Source: Sambucus nigra
Taxonomy: Eukaryota > Streptophyta > Magnoliopsida > Dipsacales > Adoxaceae
Reading direction: 5' to 3'
NCBI GenBank assembly: GCA_949130495.1
Contig: OX422208.1
Coordinates: 637,658,523-637,722,522 of the forward strand
Length of the DNA stretch: 64,000 nucleotides
The position numbers and the translations under genes are program-made. The stretch's first letter is position 1; each line of letters opens with the position of its first letter. The notes under the pieces were generated by a model. It did no database searches, had not been told where the DNA came from, and saw only the letters and a program-made list of their open reading frames with translations. This document shows, one piece after another, positions 24,242 through 34,625 of this stretch.

Positions 24242-25618
24242 TGACGCGACTAAGAATTTGTCTCAGAAATACATTCACTCTAGGCTCAAGTGCAAGCCTG
24301 TCGCTCAAGTAATAAACCCGGTAAGTCGGGATCGTATCCACAGGGATCGAGATTGCCAAATAGTAATAAGAAAAATTATTAAATCTTGAAATGATTTCTT
24401 AAAAGAAATGAAAAGATGATTAATATTTGGGAAAATTTAACAAACTGAAAAGTGCAAAAGAAATTAAATCTGACAAATGGGAGAAAATAGGGTAGGGTAC
24501 AATCCCTCAATCCTTAACAAATTACCGTATAGAATACTAGAATTGTAAATTAAAATTATTGACTAGATCCGGTCTTTATACATTCTAAGCATTACATAGA
24601 TGAGGGATCTAGCCCGCATCATATGAAATCAAAGATAGATATAAAGCGGTGAATGAATCCAGTCTTTATAGATTCTAAGCATTACGTATATGAGGTTCAA
24701 GCCCGCACCATACGAAATCAAAGATAAATATAAAGCGGTGTTTTCACGATTCAATCAATATTTTAATTTAACCTCTATTTTCTACATAAATAATTTGCCT
24801 TGGATTGAGTTCATGTACCCCAACCCTTGGGAATTTAGCTACTCATGATTTGGTTCAAGAATAAATTCACACACAAAATTATGGATCTACAAGACATGGG
24901 AAATAATTTGCAAATAATAAAACTAGAGAATGGAAAGATATTACTTGAATTCAGCAACAAAAATGGAATTGGAATCCAGAATTTCTTACAAACTAGGGTT
25001 CATGAAAACTCTTGAAGGAATAGAAAATTTGCTCTCAAAATCTAACCCTAAAATTCAATCTAGCACTTCTAACCTACTCCTAGCCTAGCCTCTCTCTAGC
25101 AACTCCCCTTAAAATGATGTAGGTCATGGGCTTTTATATCACAAAGTCTCGAAATTGACAGCCAATAGTGCTTGTGGAACAAGTTTTCCAAGAGTTGCAC
25201 TGCATTAAATGCATAATTAATGACAGAAATCCGCACATCCAGACTCTTCATTATCGCGCAACTTCAAAACATCGTAACTTCTTCACCGTAGCTCGGATTG
25301 AGGTGTCGTTTTTTCCAGTATTCTTGTAATTTAGAGCTCTTCAACTTTATAGTTGGCCCCACCATCGGACTAAGGCTGAAAAATTACGAAAATGCCCTTC
25401 AACTCTCCATTTCTTGGTTTCTTTCACTGTTTTGAGCTCTCCTTCGCACTAACTTGCGTGAAATACCTGTAAAACACATGAGAAATACACAAAACACGAA
25501 ATACTTGCCAAAAAGGTTAGTAGCATAAATAAGAGACAAATCCAAGCTAATTACACTACACGGGATCATAAAAATACCGAAATTAAGGGGATAAATACGA
25601 AGAATATGTGCCTAATCA
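24242..25618 (-). repeat. Element B 3' LTR
   Basis: On the plus strand it begins TGACGCGACTAAG and ends GCCTAATCA; read on the minus strand it is TG...CA. It pairs with 28957-30333 with no net length difference. No ORF. Confidence 0.95.
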
Positions 25619-25627
25619 CACCCCCTA
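25619..25627 (-). other. Element B polypurine tract
   Basis: On the minus strand TTAGGGGGTG directly precedes the 3' LTR (TGATTAGG). Confidence 0.75.
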
Positions 25628-27400
25628 ACTTAGAACTTTGCGCGTCCCGAGCAATGTATATGAATCCTAACCAAAATTCTACTCTTGAAAATTCCTTTAT
25701 TAAAATAAAATTCTACTTTCGCAGGCACGCGATTGCATTTAGCGTATGCAACAAGCCTTTAAACCCCTAGGTTACTCTAGTAGCACGAGTTTTGTCTCGT
25801 GAGGATTTGCAGTGAATTTACCCACAAAATTCTTTATTGACTCAAATAAATATCAAAATACTTAAAAATTGTACAATTTAAACTTTTTGAAAAATAATCA
25901 CCATAAATTCATATTCAAATGTCTCAAACCATAGTGTGTGTGTGCGAAGCCAAAAATTAAACCTCAAATTTCCACCGATTGAGCATTACGTTACTTTCCG
26001 AAAATTCGTTTTGATTCAAATTCTTACGGATGCACTCACAAACGAATCACTCGGATTGTGGCTATTTTCTCTCGGTATGCATGATATAAAGAGTAAATAT
26101 AATGGACACAAATTCATGCATACAAAATTGAAAAGTAGGAAATTTATGGTGAAAAGATCTCATCATCGGAGTACAGTTATTAGGAAACGGGAACATCACC
26201 TCTAGTTCACACCATTTTAATCTCTTATATTATCTTTTCATGTCTTAGCTCTCCACGCGGTAATTAATTTCGCCATTCGGACTCAGTTAGGACTTTTCGG
26301 GTTAAAAAGTGTAAAGGGTAAAAATGGGAATGGATGGAATGTTCGGAATTGGAAAATTTTCTTATGATGTCTATTTGTGCTTTTTTCGGGCATTTGCTTA
26401 TTTTTCTCTTTTTTCTTTTCTTTTTCTTCTCTTCTTTTTTTTTCTTCTTTTTTCTCTTTCCCCTTTTTATTGCTCAATTTGGACTTACTTGATAAATTTT
26501 CTCAATTTTCACAATTCCGGGCTATTTGGGTTTTTCGGGTTATCAAACGAAAGGATAAATTTTATTTGGCTCAAAGTGGGTTGCAAAGGGATAATTTTTC
26601 ACATCTTTTTATGGCTAATATTTTTGGGTAACAAATGAGGGCCTACTTCATTGTCCAAATTGCTCATCACATTACCATATGCATCTTGAGATTAATTAAG
26701 TTTAGAGATATATTTAGCACGAATTTCGAGATAATAGTTCACACATTTCCCATAACCGATCAAAACAAAGGATTGAGATCATCAACGACTTATTAAAACG
26801 CTGAAAAGAACTTTGAGTTAATCATAAACTCGGATTGATTTAAAAACTCATAAAAATTGAAAGGCTCGAAATCTCACCGGGTTGGACTAATCTCCACACT
26901 TATTCGTAAAGTCGTCAATTTTCTTTCAATTTCCATCTTTGGTCAATTTTGGCTTAGTGCAATTGAGATTTAACAATTTGAGACTTTAAACAGAATAAAG
27001 GTGATATTTTTGAAAAATTTAAATTCCAATTTTTATTTATTTTGAACAAAAATATTTTTGGTTTTTTCAAAATTTTTCAATTTTTTTTTTTTGAAAATAA
27101 AATAAAAAAATATACTTGGAACAAACATGTGATCGAAACAATGAATCTAAACAATAAATGGAAAGAATATCCCACACCCCCTAACTTAAATGTTGCATTG
27201 TCCTCAATGCGAATCAAGAACACAACATAAAGAGAGGAAAAGAAAGATATTACCCAAATGGAGCGATCCCTGATGAGTGCGAGTCCATTGAATCTACAAA
27301 ACATGTTAGAACCAAGCATAGCAAAAATAATAACAAAAACTTTAACTAATGACACTACACTATTAAAAACGGAAAGAAAAAGAAAAAGAAAAAAAACTAA
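25628..27400 (-). other. Element B noncoding interior
   Basis: No convincing gene on either strand. Plus-strand pyrimidine runs (26397-26465) and A/T runs near 27060-27110 dominate. Short frames here look like chance. It may be 3' untranslated sequence or the remnant of a deleted pol. Confidence 0.5.
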
Positions 27401-28807
27401 TTATGTACAACCTACAATTTGAACGGCTAATAAATCATACACTAGAAGTCGAAAAATTTGAGGGTCCACCCAAAATACAATTTGACTTTGAGGGATTAAT
27501 GGTGTACCCTCATTATAATGCATGCCTCCCGAAAAATAAGAATTTCGTTTGAAAAACGGAAGGCATGTGAAAAGTTTAAAAAATGAACCATCACCAATTA
27601 CAAAATTTAGGGGGATAATGAAGGATTTTTGTGCATAAGAGGACAAGTCCCATTGGGATCCAAGAAATATAGAATCACGTTCCAAAGATTTTTCAAGTAG
27701 TATGGGGAGAGGGGCACACAAAAAGGAACAATCCATATTAGAAAACAATTTAAGCATAGAGTGCTTGTCCTCATAAACCGAAAAATGATCCTCTTGTTGC
27801 GTAGCACGTGTGTTGGTCTCTAAGTCGGACGATATTTGAGTCGTATCTTCAAGTACCTCCGAAGACTCAAATGGTATGGGTGAAGGTTTGGGAAGGAGGA
27901 ATGCATGAATTCTATTGTCCCACTTGCTTTCGTCCAAATGAAAAATTGAGGCCCAGAAAGATTGGACTTCATCATTAAGGCTTGCATCTACCTGTCCAAA
28001 CTCGCGCTCAAACTCTGCTAGGCTCAACTCCTCTAGCTCTCTCTCTTGCTTGGTGTCCTCAAAATTTTCTCCCTCAAAATTTTCAATTGGATCTGGTGGA
28101 GTGACACGTCTAAGTGTGTGGCCCGTAAGATGAAGCATCTCAAAATAACATTCCCATACAAGAAGAGGATCAACATCCTTAAGACATCCATCCAATTCTT
28201 GTGATGGATTTAATGGTTCGATAATAGTGGGGACACAAGGAGACAAATGATCCTCAACCTCAGTAGATTTTGCAATATTTATAATAGGTTGAGATTCAAA
28301 AGAACTTGGATCAATTTCAATGATTTCATTCTCAAAAGTATTAGGTGAAGCGCAAGTCTCGACCTTTTCTAAGTTGTCCAAATAATCATTCAACTCCTTG
28401 CAAGTTGCTAAAATTTTCGACTCGAGAACAGCACGGTCATCAGATTGCTTTTTTAGATCAAGTAAGAGTTCTTCCAAAGTAGGCTTTCTTGGTTCTAGCA
28501 CCTCGAATTCCTCATTTGGTTGAAAACTTACTTCATCTTCAAAACTATCGGAAAAAAAATCCTCATTGGGTTCAAATAATGCATCTAACTCTTGCTCCCA
28601 ATAACGATTTTTTTCGCGATATTCTTTTTCAAGTCTTTCTTCTTCAAGCAATTGATTTTGATAAATTTGGAGTTTCTCAGCACTAGGCTTGTATTTAATA
28701 TAATCATCTTTAGTGATATTGATCCAATGGTCATAAGTCTTGAGTGCCTCCTCTTCCTCACTATTACCATAACAATTAAAGCCACCAAAAGAGTTAAAAT
28801 AAGACAT
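27401..28807 (-). CDS. Intact 468-aa protein of element B, function unknown
   Basis: ATG at 28805-28807 (MSYFNSFGGFNCYGNSEEEE), ~125 bp downstream of the PBS and first ATG-led long frame after the leader; uninterrupted to the stop at 27401. Strongly acidic. Residues ~40-75 are Glu/Lys/Gln-rich (LQIYQNQLLEEERLEKEYRE) and ~108-150 repeat the pattern, so coiled coils are likely. The C-terminal ~90 residues are more hydrophobic (FIIPLNFVIGDGSFFKLF). I see no zinc knuckle, DSG, YVDD or DDE pattern, and no signal peptide. It lies in the gag position, so it may be a diverged gag-like or accessory protein, but I do not recognise it. An open frame this long in a young element suggests it was under selection until recently. 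Confidence 0.8.
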   Translation of the reverse strand: MSYFNSFGGFNCYGNSEEEEALKTYDHWINITKDDYIKYKPSAEKLQIYQNQLLEEERLEKEYREKNRYWEQELDALFEPNEDFFSDSFEDEVSFQPNEEFEVLEPRKPTLEELLLDLKKQSDDRAVLESKILATCKELNDYLDNLEKVETCASPNTFENEIIEIDPSSFESQPIINIAKSTEVEDHLSPCVPTIIEPLNPSQELDGCLKDVDPLLVWECYFEMLHLTGHTLRRVTPPDPIENFEGENFEDTKQERELEELSLAEFEREFGQVDASLNDEVQSFWASIFHLDESKWDNRIHAFLLPKPSPIPFESSEVLEDTTQISSDLETNTRATQQEDHFSVYEDKHSMLKLFSNMDCSFLCAPLPILLEKSLERDSIFLGSQWDLSSYAQKSFIIPLNFVIGDGSFFKLFTCLPFFKRNSYFSGGMHYNEGTPLIPQSQIVFWVDPQIFRLLVYDLLAVQIVGCT

Positions 28808-28932
28808 TTCAAATTGGGCAATTCAAGAACGTGACACCCATTTTTTTTTTTCAATTTTTGTTATATATATATTTTTTTTTTCGAAATCACTTGTAGATAA
28901 AAATAACTTTCGTAAAAATTTAACAATTTCAA

Positions 28933-28950
28933 TCCCCGGCAACGGCGCCA
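28933..28950 (-). other. Element B primer binding site
   Basis: Minus-strand TGGCGCCGTTGCCGGGGA, six bases after the 5' LTR end. This is the Athila-type PBS (Asp tRNA, from memory). Confidence 0.88.
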
Positions 28951-28956
28951 AAAATT

Positions 28957-30333
28957 TGACGCGACTAAGAATTTGTCTCAGAAATGCGTTCACTCTAGGC
29001 TCAAGCGCAAGCCTGTCGCTCAAGTAATAAACCCGGTAAGTCGGGATCGTATCCACAGGGATCGAGATTGCCAAATAGTAATAAGAAAAATTATTAAATC
29101 TTGAAATGATTTCTTAAAAGAAACGAAAAGATGATTAATATTTGGGAAAATTTAACAAACTGAAAAGTGCAAAAGAAATTAAATCTGACAAATGGGAGAA
29201 AATAGGGTAGGGTACAATCCCTCAATCCTTAACAAATTACCGTATAGAATACTAGAATTGTAAATTAAAATTATTGACTAGATCCGGTCTTTATACATTC
29301 TAAGCATTACATATATGAGGGATCTAGCCCGCATCATATGAAATCAAAGATAGATATAAAGCGGTGAATGAATCCAGTCTTTATAGATTCTAAGCATTAC
29401 GTATATGAGGTTCAAGCCCGCACCATACGAAATCAAAGATAAATATAAAGCGGTGTTTTCACGATTCAATCAATATTTTAATTTAACCTCTATTTTCTAC
29501 ATAAATAATTTGCCTTGGATTGAGTTCATGTACCCCAACCCTTGGGAATTTAGCTACTCATGATTTGGTTCAAGAATAAATTCACACACAAAATTATGGA
29601 TCTACAAGACATGGGAAATAATTTGCAAATAATAAAACTAGAGAATGGAAAGATATTACTTGAATTCAGCAACAAAAATGGAATTGGAATCCAGAATTTC
29701 TTACAAACTAGGGTTCATGAAAACTCTTGAAGGAATAGAAAATTTGCTCTCAAAATCTAACCCTAAAATTCAATCTAGCACTTCTAACCTACTCCTAACC
29801 TAGCCTCTCTCTAGCAACTCCCCTTCAAATGATGTAGGTCATGGGCTTTTATAGCACAAAGTCTCGAAATTGACAGCCAATAGTGCTTGTGGAACAAGTT
29901 TTCCAAGAGTTGCACTGCATTAAATGCATAATTAATGACAGAAATCCGCACATCCAGACTCTTCATTATCGCGCAACTTCAAAACATCGTAACTTCTTCA
30001 CCGTAGCTCGGATTGAGGTGTCGTTTTTTCCAGTATTCTTGTAATTTAGAGCTCTTCAACTTTATAGTTGGCCCCACCTTCGGACTAAGGCTGAAAAATT
30101 ACAAAAATGCCCTTCAACTCTCCATTTCTTGGTTTCTTTCACTGTTTTGAGCTCTCCTTCGCACTAACTTGCGTGAAATACCTGTAAAACACATGAGAAA
30201 TACACAAAACACAAAATACTTGCCAAAAAGGTTAGTAGCATAAATAAGAGACAAATCCAAGCTAATTACACTACACGGGATCATAAAAATACCGAAATTA
30301 AGGGGATAAATACGAAGAATATGTGCCTAATCA
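28957..30333 (-). repeat. Element B 5' LTR
   Basis: 1377 bp, same termini as 24242-25618. Differences are scattered single substitutions (for example near 28987, 29001, 29125 and 29314). Confidence 0.95.
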
Positions 30334-30338
30334 GTAAG
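30334..30338 (+). repeat. Target site duplication of element B (right)
   Basis: GTAAG, matching 24237-24241. Confidence 0.92.
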
Positions 30339-30545
30339 ACAAACTTCTTCCAACCCAAAGTGAAATACATGGTCTTCGGGGTACCAGAATTGTACCGTCG
30401 CCATCAGCACATTCCACTCAAAAGGCCGATTGTGCCACAGGGAGACTCGACGCATGTTGACGGCATCATAGTCGACATTATAAGAGCACATTACTTCCAA
30501 GGCTTCGAGGTAATTAGCAAACTCAATGCTACCTGGGAGAGCCAT
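30334..30545 (-). pseudogene. Antisense gene 1 of Tat1, N-terminal part
   Basis: ATG at 30543-30545 (MALPGSIEFANYLEALEVM), open down to the element B insertion. The C-terminal part of this piece, WYPEDHVFHFGLEEVCLT, matches the opening motif of PMD/DUF7745-like plant proteins (a charged stretch, VFHFG, EL.PT.EE). The frame resumes on the far side of B at 24241. A promoter-like region with a TATA box at 30621-30629 lies ~80 bp upstream of the ATG. Apart from B, this half is intact. Confidence 0.7.
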
Positions 30546-30620
30546 ATTGCAATGCTAAGAAATAATGGGCAAGTAAGTGAAAATGCAAAGGATGTGATGA
30601 AAACACTCCACCATTCCCCC

Positions 30621-30785
30621 TTTTTATACTTGAAAACCCTCACAAGGGACATAATCCCTGCAGAAATCAGAAGAAATCCTCCCCCACAAGGTACCAAAGG
30701 CTGAAGAGGGTACCATTCAAAGCTTTCAACTGATGGGACTGGATTGAACTGCCGATAGGCAGGACAGGGTGCTTGTCGATCGGCA
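30621..30785 (-). promoter_or_regulatory. Probable promoter of antisense gene 1
   Basis: On the minus strand TATAAAAAG occupies 30621-30629, ~76 bp before the ATG. About 120-155 bp further upstream lie two motifs shared with the Tat LTR promoter (plus-strand reading): TGCCGATAGGCAGG at 30750-30763 and TGTCGATCGGCA at 30774-30785. Confidence 0.6.
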
Positions 30786-31060
30786 ACCCCCCATTTTTGG
30801 AAATTTCCCTTTTTCCTCTTTTGTCAAATCATGAATTCAATAAAAATAAATTGATATTCTCAACAGAATTTCAAGAATCCCCTTTTCTCCTTATATAATT
30901 TCCTTTTTGATTAAAATCTTTACTTCAAAAAATTCTAAAAATATTCCTTTTACGGTCTCAGCAGTAAAGTAAAAAGCGCATATGCATGCATTTATTCATC
31001 ATAAATAAAAGATAATAAAACAACTCCATTGCATTGCATATATTTGTGTTCCGTGTTACA

Positions 31061-33201
31061 TCAATTTTGTAGGAAATAAAAAGAAAAAGCAAAAACAATG
31101 GGACTCAGCCCGAACCCACACTCTCTCTCTCTCTCTCTCTCGCTAAGAGCTTCCACCCCTGCGACGTGCTCTCTTCCCATACGACGAGATGACGCACCAC
31201 CACTACCCGAGACAGAGTCCTCTCCAGACGAGGCTGACGGCACCAAGCAAGAAAGAACATGAACTGCATCCCGAATATGAGCAGTCACCGAAGATATCTA
31301 GTCCCTAATATCCCTTACCCAAGTGGTCGACACCCGGACTTGCTGCAAGAAAAGGAAAAATAAGTATCAAAGAAAGGATGACCAAAACAGAAAAAAAGAG
31401 ATAAAGGAACAGAAAGGTATACCGCAGGTCGAAAGACCTCCTCTGTCAGACCCAATCCTCGATCAGCCCATCGAATGTTGTATGAAGGGGTTTGCAACCG
31501 CAAGAAAGGAACCTCTAAGGTCGCCTCCGCCGCAGATGCCGATGGACCACCACCACTGTGGGAAGATCCCAGCCCGACTTAAACCCGTAGGAAGGAAAGG
31601 AAACGCATCATATATGTTGGGCTCCATCAACCAGCTCATTACGAAATCTATAGAGTCATACGGTGAGGCCGTATCAGTGTATATCAAGTAGGACTCGCCA
31701 ATCATCAGCGCAATCCTCTCATCCTCCAACATCAGTCACTCCCGCCTCATAGACGTAGGAGGCTGCGCGGGTGGGACTACCACATCCTCCTCAGTAATCT
31801 GATGAACCACCCTCTCCCCGAGATACCAGGAATGGCCAAACTCATGCGCCAGCAAATGCATCATCCGCGCGTTCACCCCGGTCACCCTCGCATCCTGAAT
31901 GGATGTCCCCCAGGGATAAAAGGTCACCTAAAAATCTCCAAGCGAGCATAAATCGATACAAGATTAGAAGGTAAAAAAACCAATATAGAAATGGAAAGAG
32001 TCTTACCCTACCACTAGTCAACTCGTTCAAGACCTGATGCACCACCTACGGGGAGAGAGATCCCTTCGACTGTCGGTTGGCCTTACGCCATCGATACAAT
32101 GGGTAGAAGTCCCCAACGGTGTCATCCTTCAAAGAGATCAGTGAGGTATTGCACCCAATCGCCTCATAGAACCACGTCTGAATTCGCAAACAAAAAGAGA
32201 CGCATAAGGAAAATGCGAATGCATGAAAGGAAAATGAGAATGCATGAAAAGAAAAGGCACAAATTAAAGAATACCTCAAGAAGGTACGTGGCCCCAGTAA
32301 AGGTCTGCCGGCAGCACCGGCTGAATGCATCTAGAGAGGAGTAGAGGGTCGCCAAGGTCAGACTCCCCCAATCATAGAAGGGGATGTTCGAAAACATCCT
32401 CAGGTACGGCAAGAACCATAAATGGAAGACATCGCCGCTCGACACCACCATGAAACCCCCCAACACCCGCAGAATGAATAACTGGGCCATCTACCTCACT
32501 TGCATCCCTACCTCCACATCAATCTCCCTACCCAGCAGAACGTCCTTCAGCATGGACAGTCGAATAGAATCTCAAGAAACTATCCTCCTTACATCACCAA
32601 GTGTCGCATACACTACCTCCGATCTCACCCGTAAAGAGCGATCCACCTCTATTTTCTCTCCATCATAATCCAGCCCCAGCAACTATTGTACGTCTATGGG
32701 AGTCAAAGTCATCTCCCTGAAGACGAAATGAAAGGTATGGGTAGTGTCCCACCACCTCTCTCCCAAAGCGCACAAGACCTCTGTCGAACGAGGCGTCTTA
32801 TCTAGCGCCGATGCCAACCTCCCAAAATCCGCTGATGAGACGACCCAGCACACCACGGGTGGGAGATGCTCCCAGACATCTATGAGCCCCGTTGTCCTGC
32901 GGGCACCCATGTTCTTCAAAGAAATATCAGACTGGCAAAAAGAAAAGTCTCATCAAAAGTCAAGAAAGAAAAATCACCAAAAGAGAAAAATGCCAAAGGT
33001 CAGGTTACTTACATAACCTCCAGGGACCACTCTCGAAGAGCGATGACGCGATGGCTCCCGCAGCAAAGTCCGCTCATCTGCAACCGACTCAAATGCATCA
33101 AAGGAGTTCTCACTCCCCAAAGTAAGGGGAACCCTGTCCCTCCAATCCACATTTGTCTAGTCATCAACGGTCAACCACTCCCAGTGGACTGCAGTGCTCA
33201 C
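31061..33201 (-). pseudogene. Antisense gene 2 of Tat1: plant mobile-domain protein, five exons
   Basis: Minus strand. Exons: 33201-33013, 32931-32275, 32177-32007, 31927-31423, 31342-31061. Introns: 33012-32932 (81 bp), 32274-32178 (97), 32006-31928 (79), 31422-31343 (80), all GT-AG. Exon 2 shows the PMD signature ALGERWWDTTHTFHF, then REMTLTPIDV and LLGLDYDGE, then FLPYLRMF and WGSLTLATLY; exon 3 WFYEAIG and YRWRKA; exon 4 ARMMHLLAHEF. Introns 2 and 3 keep phase 0, and exon 3 is exactly 57 codons. Damage: in-frame stops in exons 1-5, a frameshift near 31550, and a probable start changed to GTG at 33199-33201. PMD proteins of hosts (MAIN, MAIL1) act in silencing and genome stability; PMD genes also ride on gypsy and MULE elements. 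The role here is unknown. Confidence 0.75.
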
Positions 33202-33307
33202 AAAGGCAACTATTTATTCAATATCGAAACGCTAGAACGATTTGCAGAAGAATCGCAGAGAGAGATAAAGAAAAAAAAGCTATGAAAAAATCAAGGGATA
33301 CGCCCAC

Positions 33308-33342
33308 TTTTTATAGGATGCCAAGCGCCATGCCGATCGGCA
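33308..33342 (-). promoter_or_regulatory. Probable promoter of antisense gene 2
   Basis: TATAAAAA on the minus strand at 33308-33315 and the perfect palindrome TGCCGATCGGCA at 33331-33342, 15 bp upstream of it. A second palindrome, TGCCAAATGGCA (33409-33420), is also shared with the Tat LTR (39260-39271). The arrangement copies the LTR promoter in the opposite orientation. Confidence 0.7.
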
Positions 33343-33810
33343 CCTCCCCCTACCATACCAATCGGAACTGACTCCTCACCTTCTGGAGGTAGCCCAAATG
33401 TCCGTGCCACTGCCAAATGGCACCCCTCATACCATGACGACCGGCCCACCTTAAATTTTGTACAGAAATTCCCAGAAAATACCAGAAAGCCCCAAAAAAT
33501 CATCAAAAAATTCCTGGAAATCCCAGGATGGATTTTGAACATTTTCACCAGAAAATTTTGCGTTCTGTCGTGCGGAACCCCTTATTTACCCAGCATAATC
33601 CTCAAAAACCAAGTTAAACTCCTCCTGGAAAAGCTCCAGAGGATCCCTAAGGATCTACAGATCACTTCCCCAAGCGGAATTCTCTTACAGCACCAAAATA
33701 GGTTGTTCCCCCCTGTGAGCTCTCCTAAAGCCTTCCCTAGCTATCAGCTCCCTAGCTCAGATAAAAATCATAAAGATCTTTCTCCAGAAGTATCAAAATC
33801 AAATCTTTAT
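33343..33810 (+). other. Region between antisense promoter and repeat array
   Basis: Apart from the TGCCAAATGGCA palindrome I see only A/C-rich sequence with runs of gaaattcccagaaaatacc type. No credible gene. Confidence 0.4.
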
Positions 33811-34445
33811 CCACTCTTGGGTCAGAATTGGCCTCAATCTTAGATCGTTGCCTGAGTTAGGTCAAAATTGACCTCGATCTTCGGTCGTCACCACTCTTGG
33901 GTCAGAATTGGCCTCGATCTTGTATCGTCACCTGAGTTAGGTCAGAATTGACCTCGGTCCTCGGTCATCACCACTCTTGGGTAAGAATTGGCCCCTATCT
34001 TGGATCGTCACTTGAGTTAGGTAAGAATTGACCTCGGTCCTCGGTCGTCATAACTCTTAGGTAAAAATTAGCCCCGGCCTTGGATCGTCACCTGAGTTAG
34101 GTCAGAATTGACCTCGGTCCTCGGTCGTCACCACTCTTGGGTCAGAATTGGCATCGGTCTTGGATCATCACCTGAGTTAGGTCAGAATTAACCTCAATCC
34201 TCGTTCGTCACTACTCTTAGATCAGAATTGGCCCCGGTCTTGGATCGTCACCTCGATCGTCACCACTCTTGGGTCAGAATTGGCCCCGATCTTGGATCGT
34301 CACCTGAGTTAGGTCAGAATTGACCTTGGTCCTCGGTTGTCACCACTCTTTAGGTCAAAATTGACCTCGGTCTTGGATCGTCACCTGAGTTGGGTCAGAA
34401 TTGACCCCAGTCCTCGGTCGTCACCACTCTTTAGGTCAGAATTTA
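33811..34445 (+). repeat. Tandem-repeat array in Tat1 3' region
   Basis: About 7-8 copies of an ~80-bp unit made of two ~40-bp half-units: cactcttgggtcagaattgg + cctcgatcttggatcgtc, and acctgagttaggtcagaatt + gacctcggtcctcggtcgtc. Some copies lack a half-unit (near 34240). It lies ~190 bp before the 3' LTR, where Tat/Ogre elements are known for variable tandem repeats that can seed satellite DNA. Confidence 0.88.
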
Positions 34446-34625
34446 CCTTAATTATTAAACATTTACCCTAAGCCTGCAGATATGGCTTTGATCCACAGAA
34501 TTGATCATCCCTAGCACACTCCTTAGGTCCTCAGAATCAGCCTCGACCCTCTGAATCAGTCATACTCCCTCAAAAGCATCATGTGGTGTCTATTCGGCAG
34601 TCATCATTTGTTCCAAACTCATCCA

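Larger units (their letters stand above)
24242..30333 (-). mobile_element. Element B: non-autonomous LTR element, Athila-type PBS
   Basis: 6092 bp with two LTRs of equal length (1377 bp), perfect GTAAG target site duplication, PBS and polypurine tract on the minus strand. The PBS is the kind used by Athila-type gypsy elements. Between the LTRs there is no gag, protease, RT or integrase, only one intact 468-aa ORF and ~2 kb of noncoding sequence. The LTRs differ at about a dozen positions by eye, so the insertion is recent compared with everything around it. It sits in antisense gene 1 of Tat1. It must have been mobilised by another element's enzymes. Confidence 0.93.

Noticed and set aside
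26324..26638. Phe-rich 104-aa plus-strand frame in element B
   Set aside because: It comes from a pyrimidine tract on the strand opposite to the element; no domain or conserved pattern.
31061..33201. Antisense gene 2 as an ordinary host gene next to transposons
   Set aside because: It lies between Tat integrase and the Tat 3' repeat array and LTR, has a promoter module like the Tat LTR, and sits beside another antisense gene of related type. Element cargo explains this better, though capture from a host gene long ago is likely.
33811..34445. CRISPR-like array
   Set aside because: Units are contiguous tandem repeats without unique spacers, in a plant retrotransposon.
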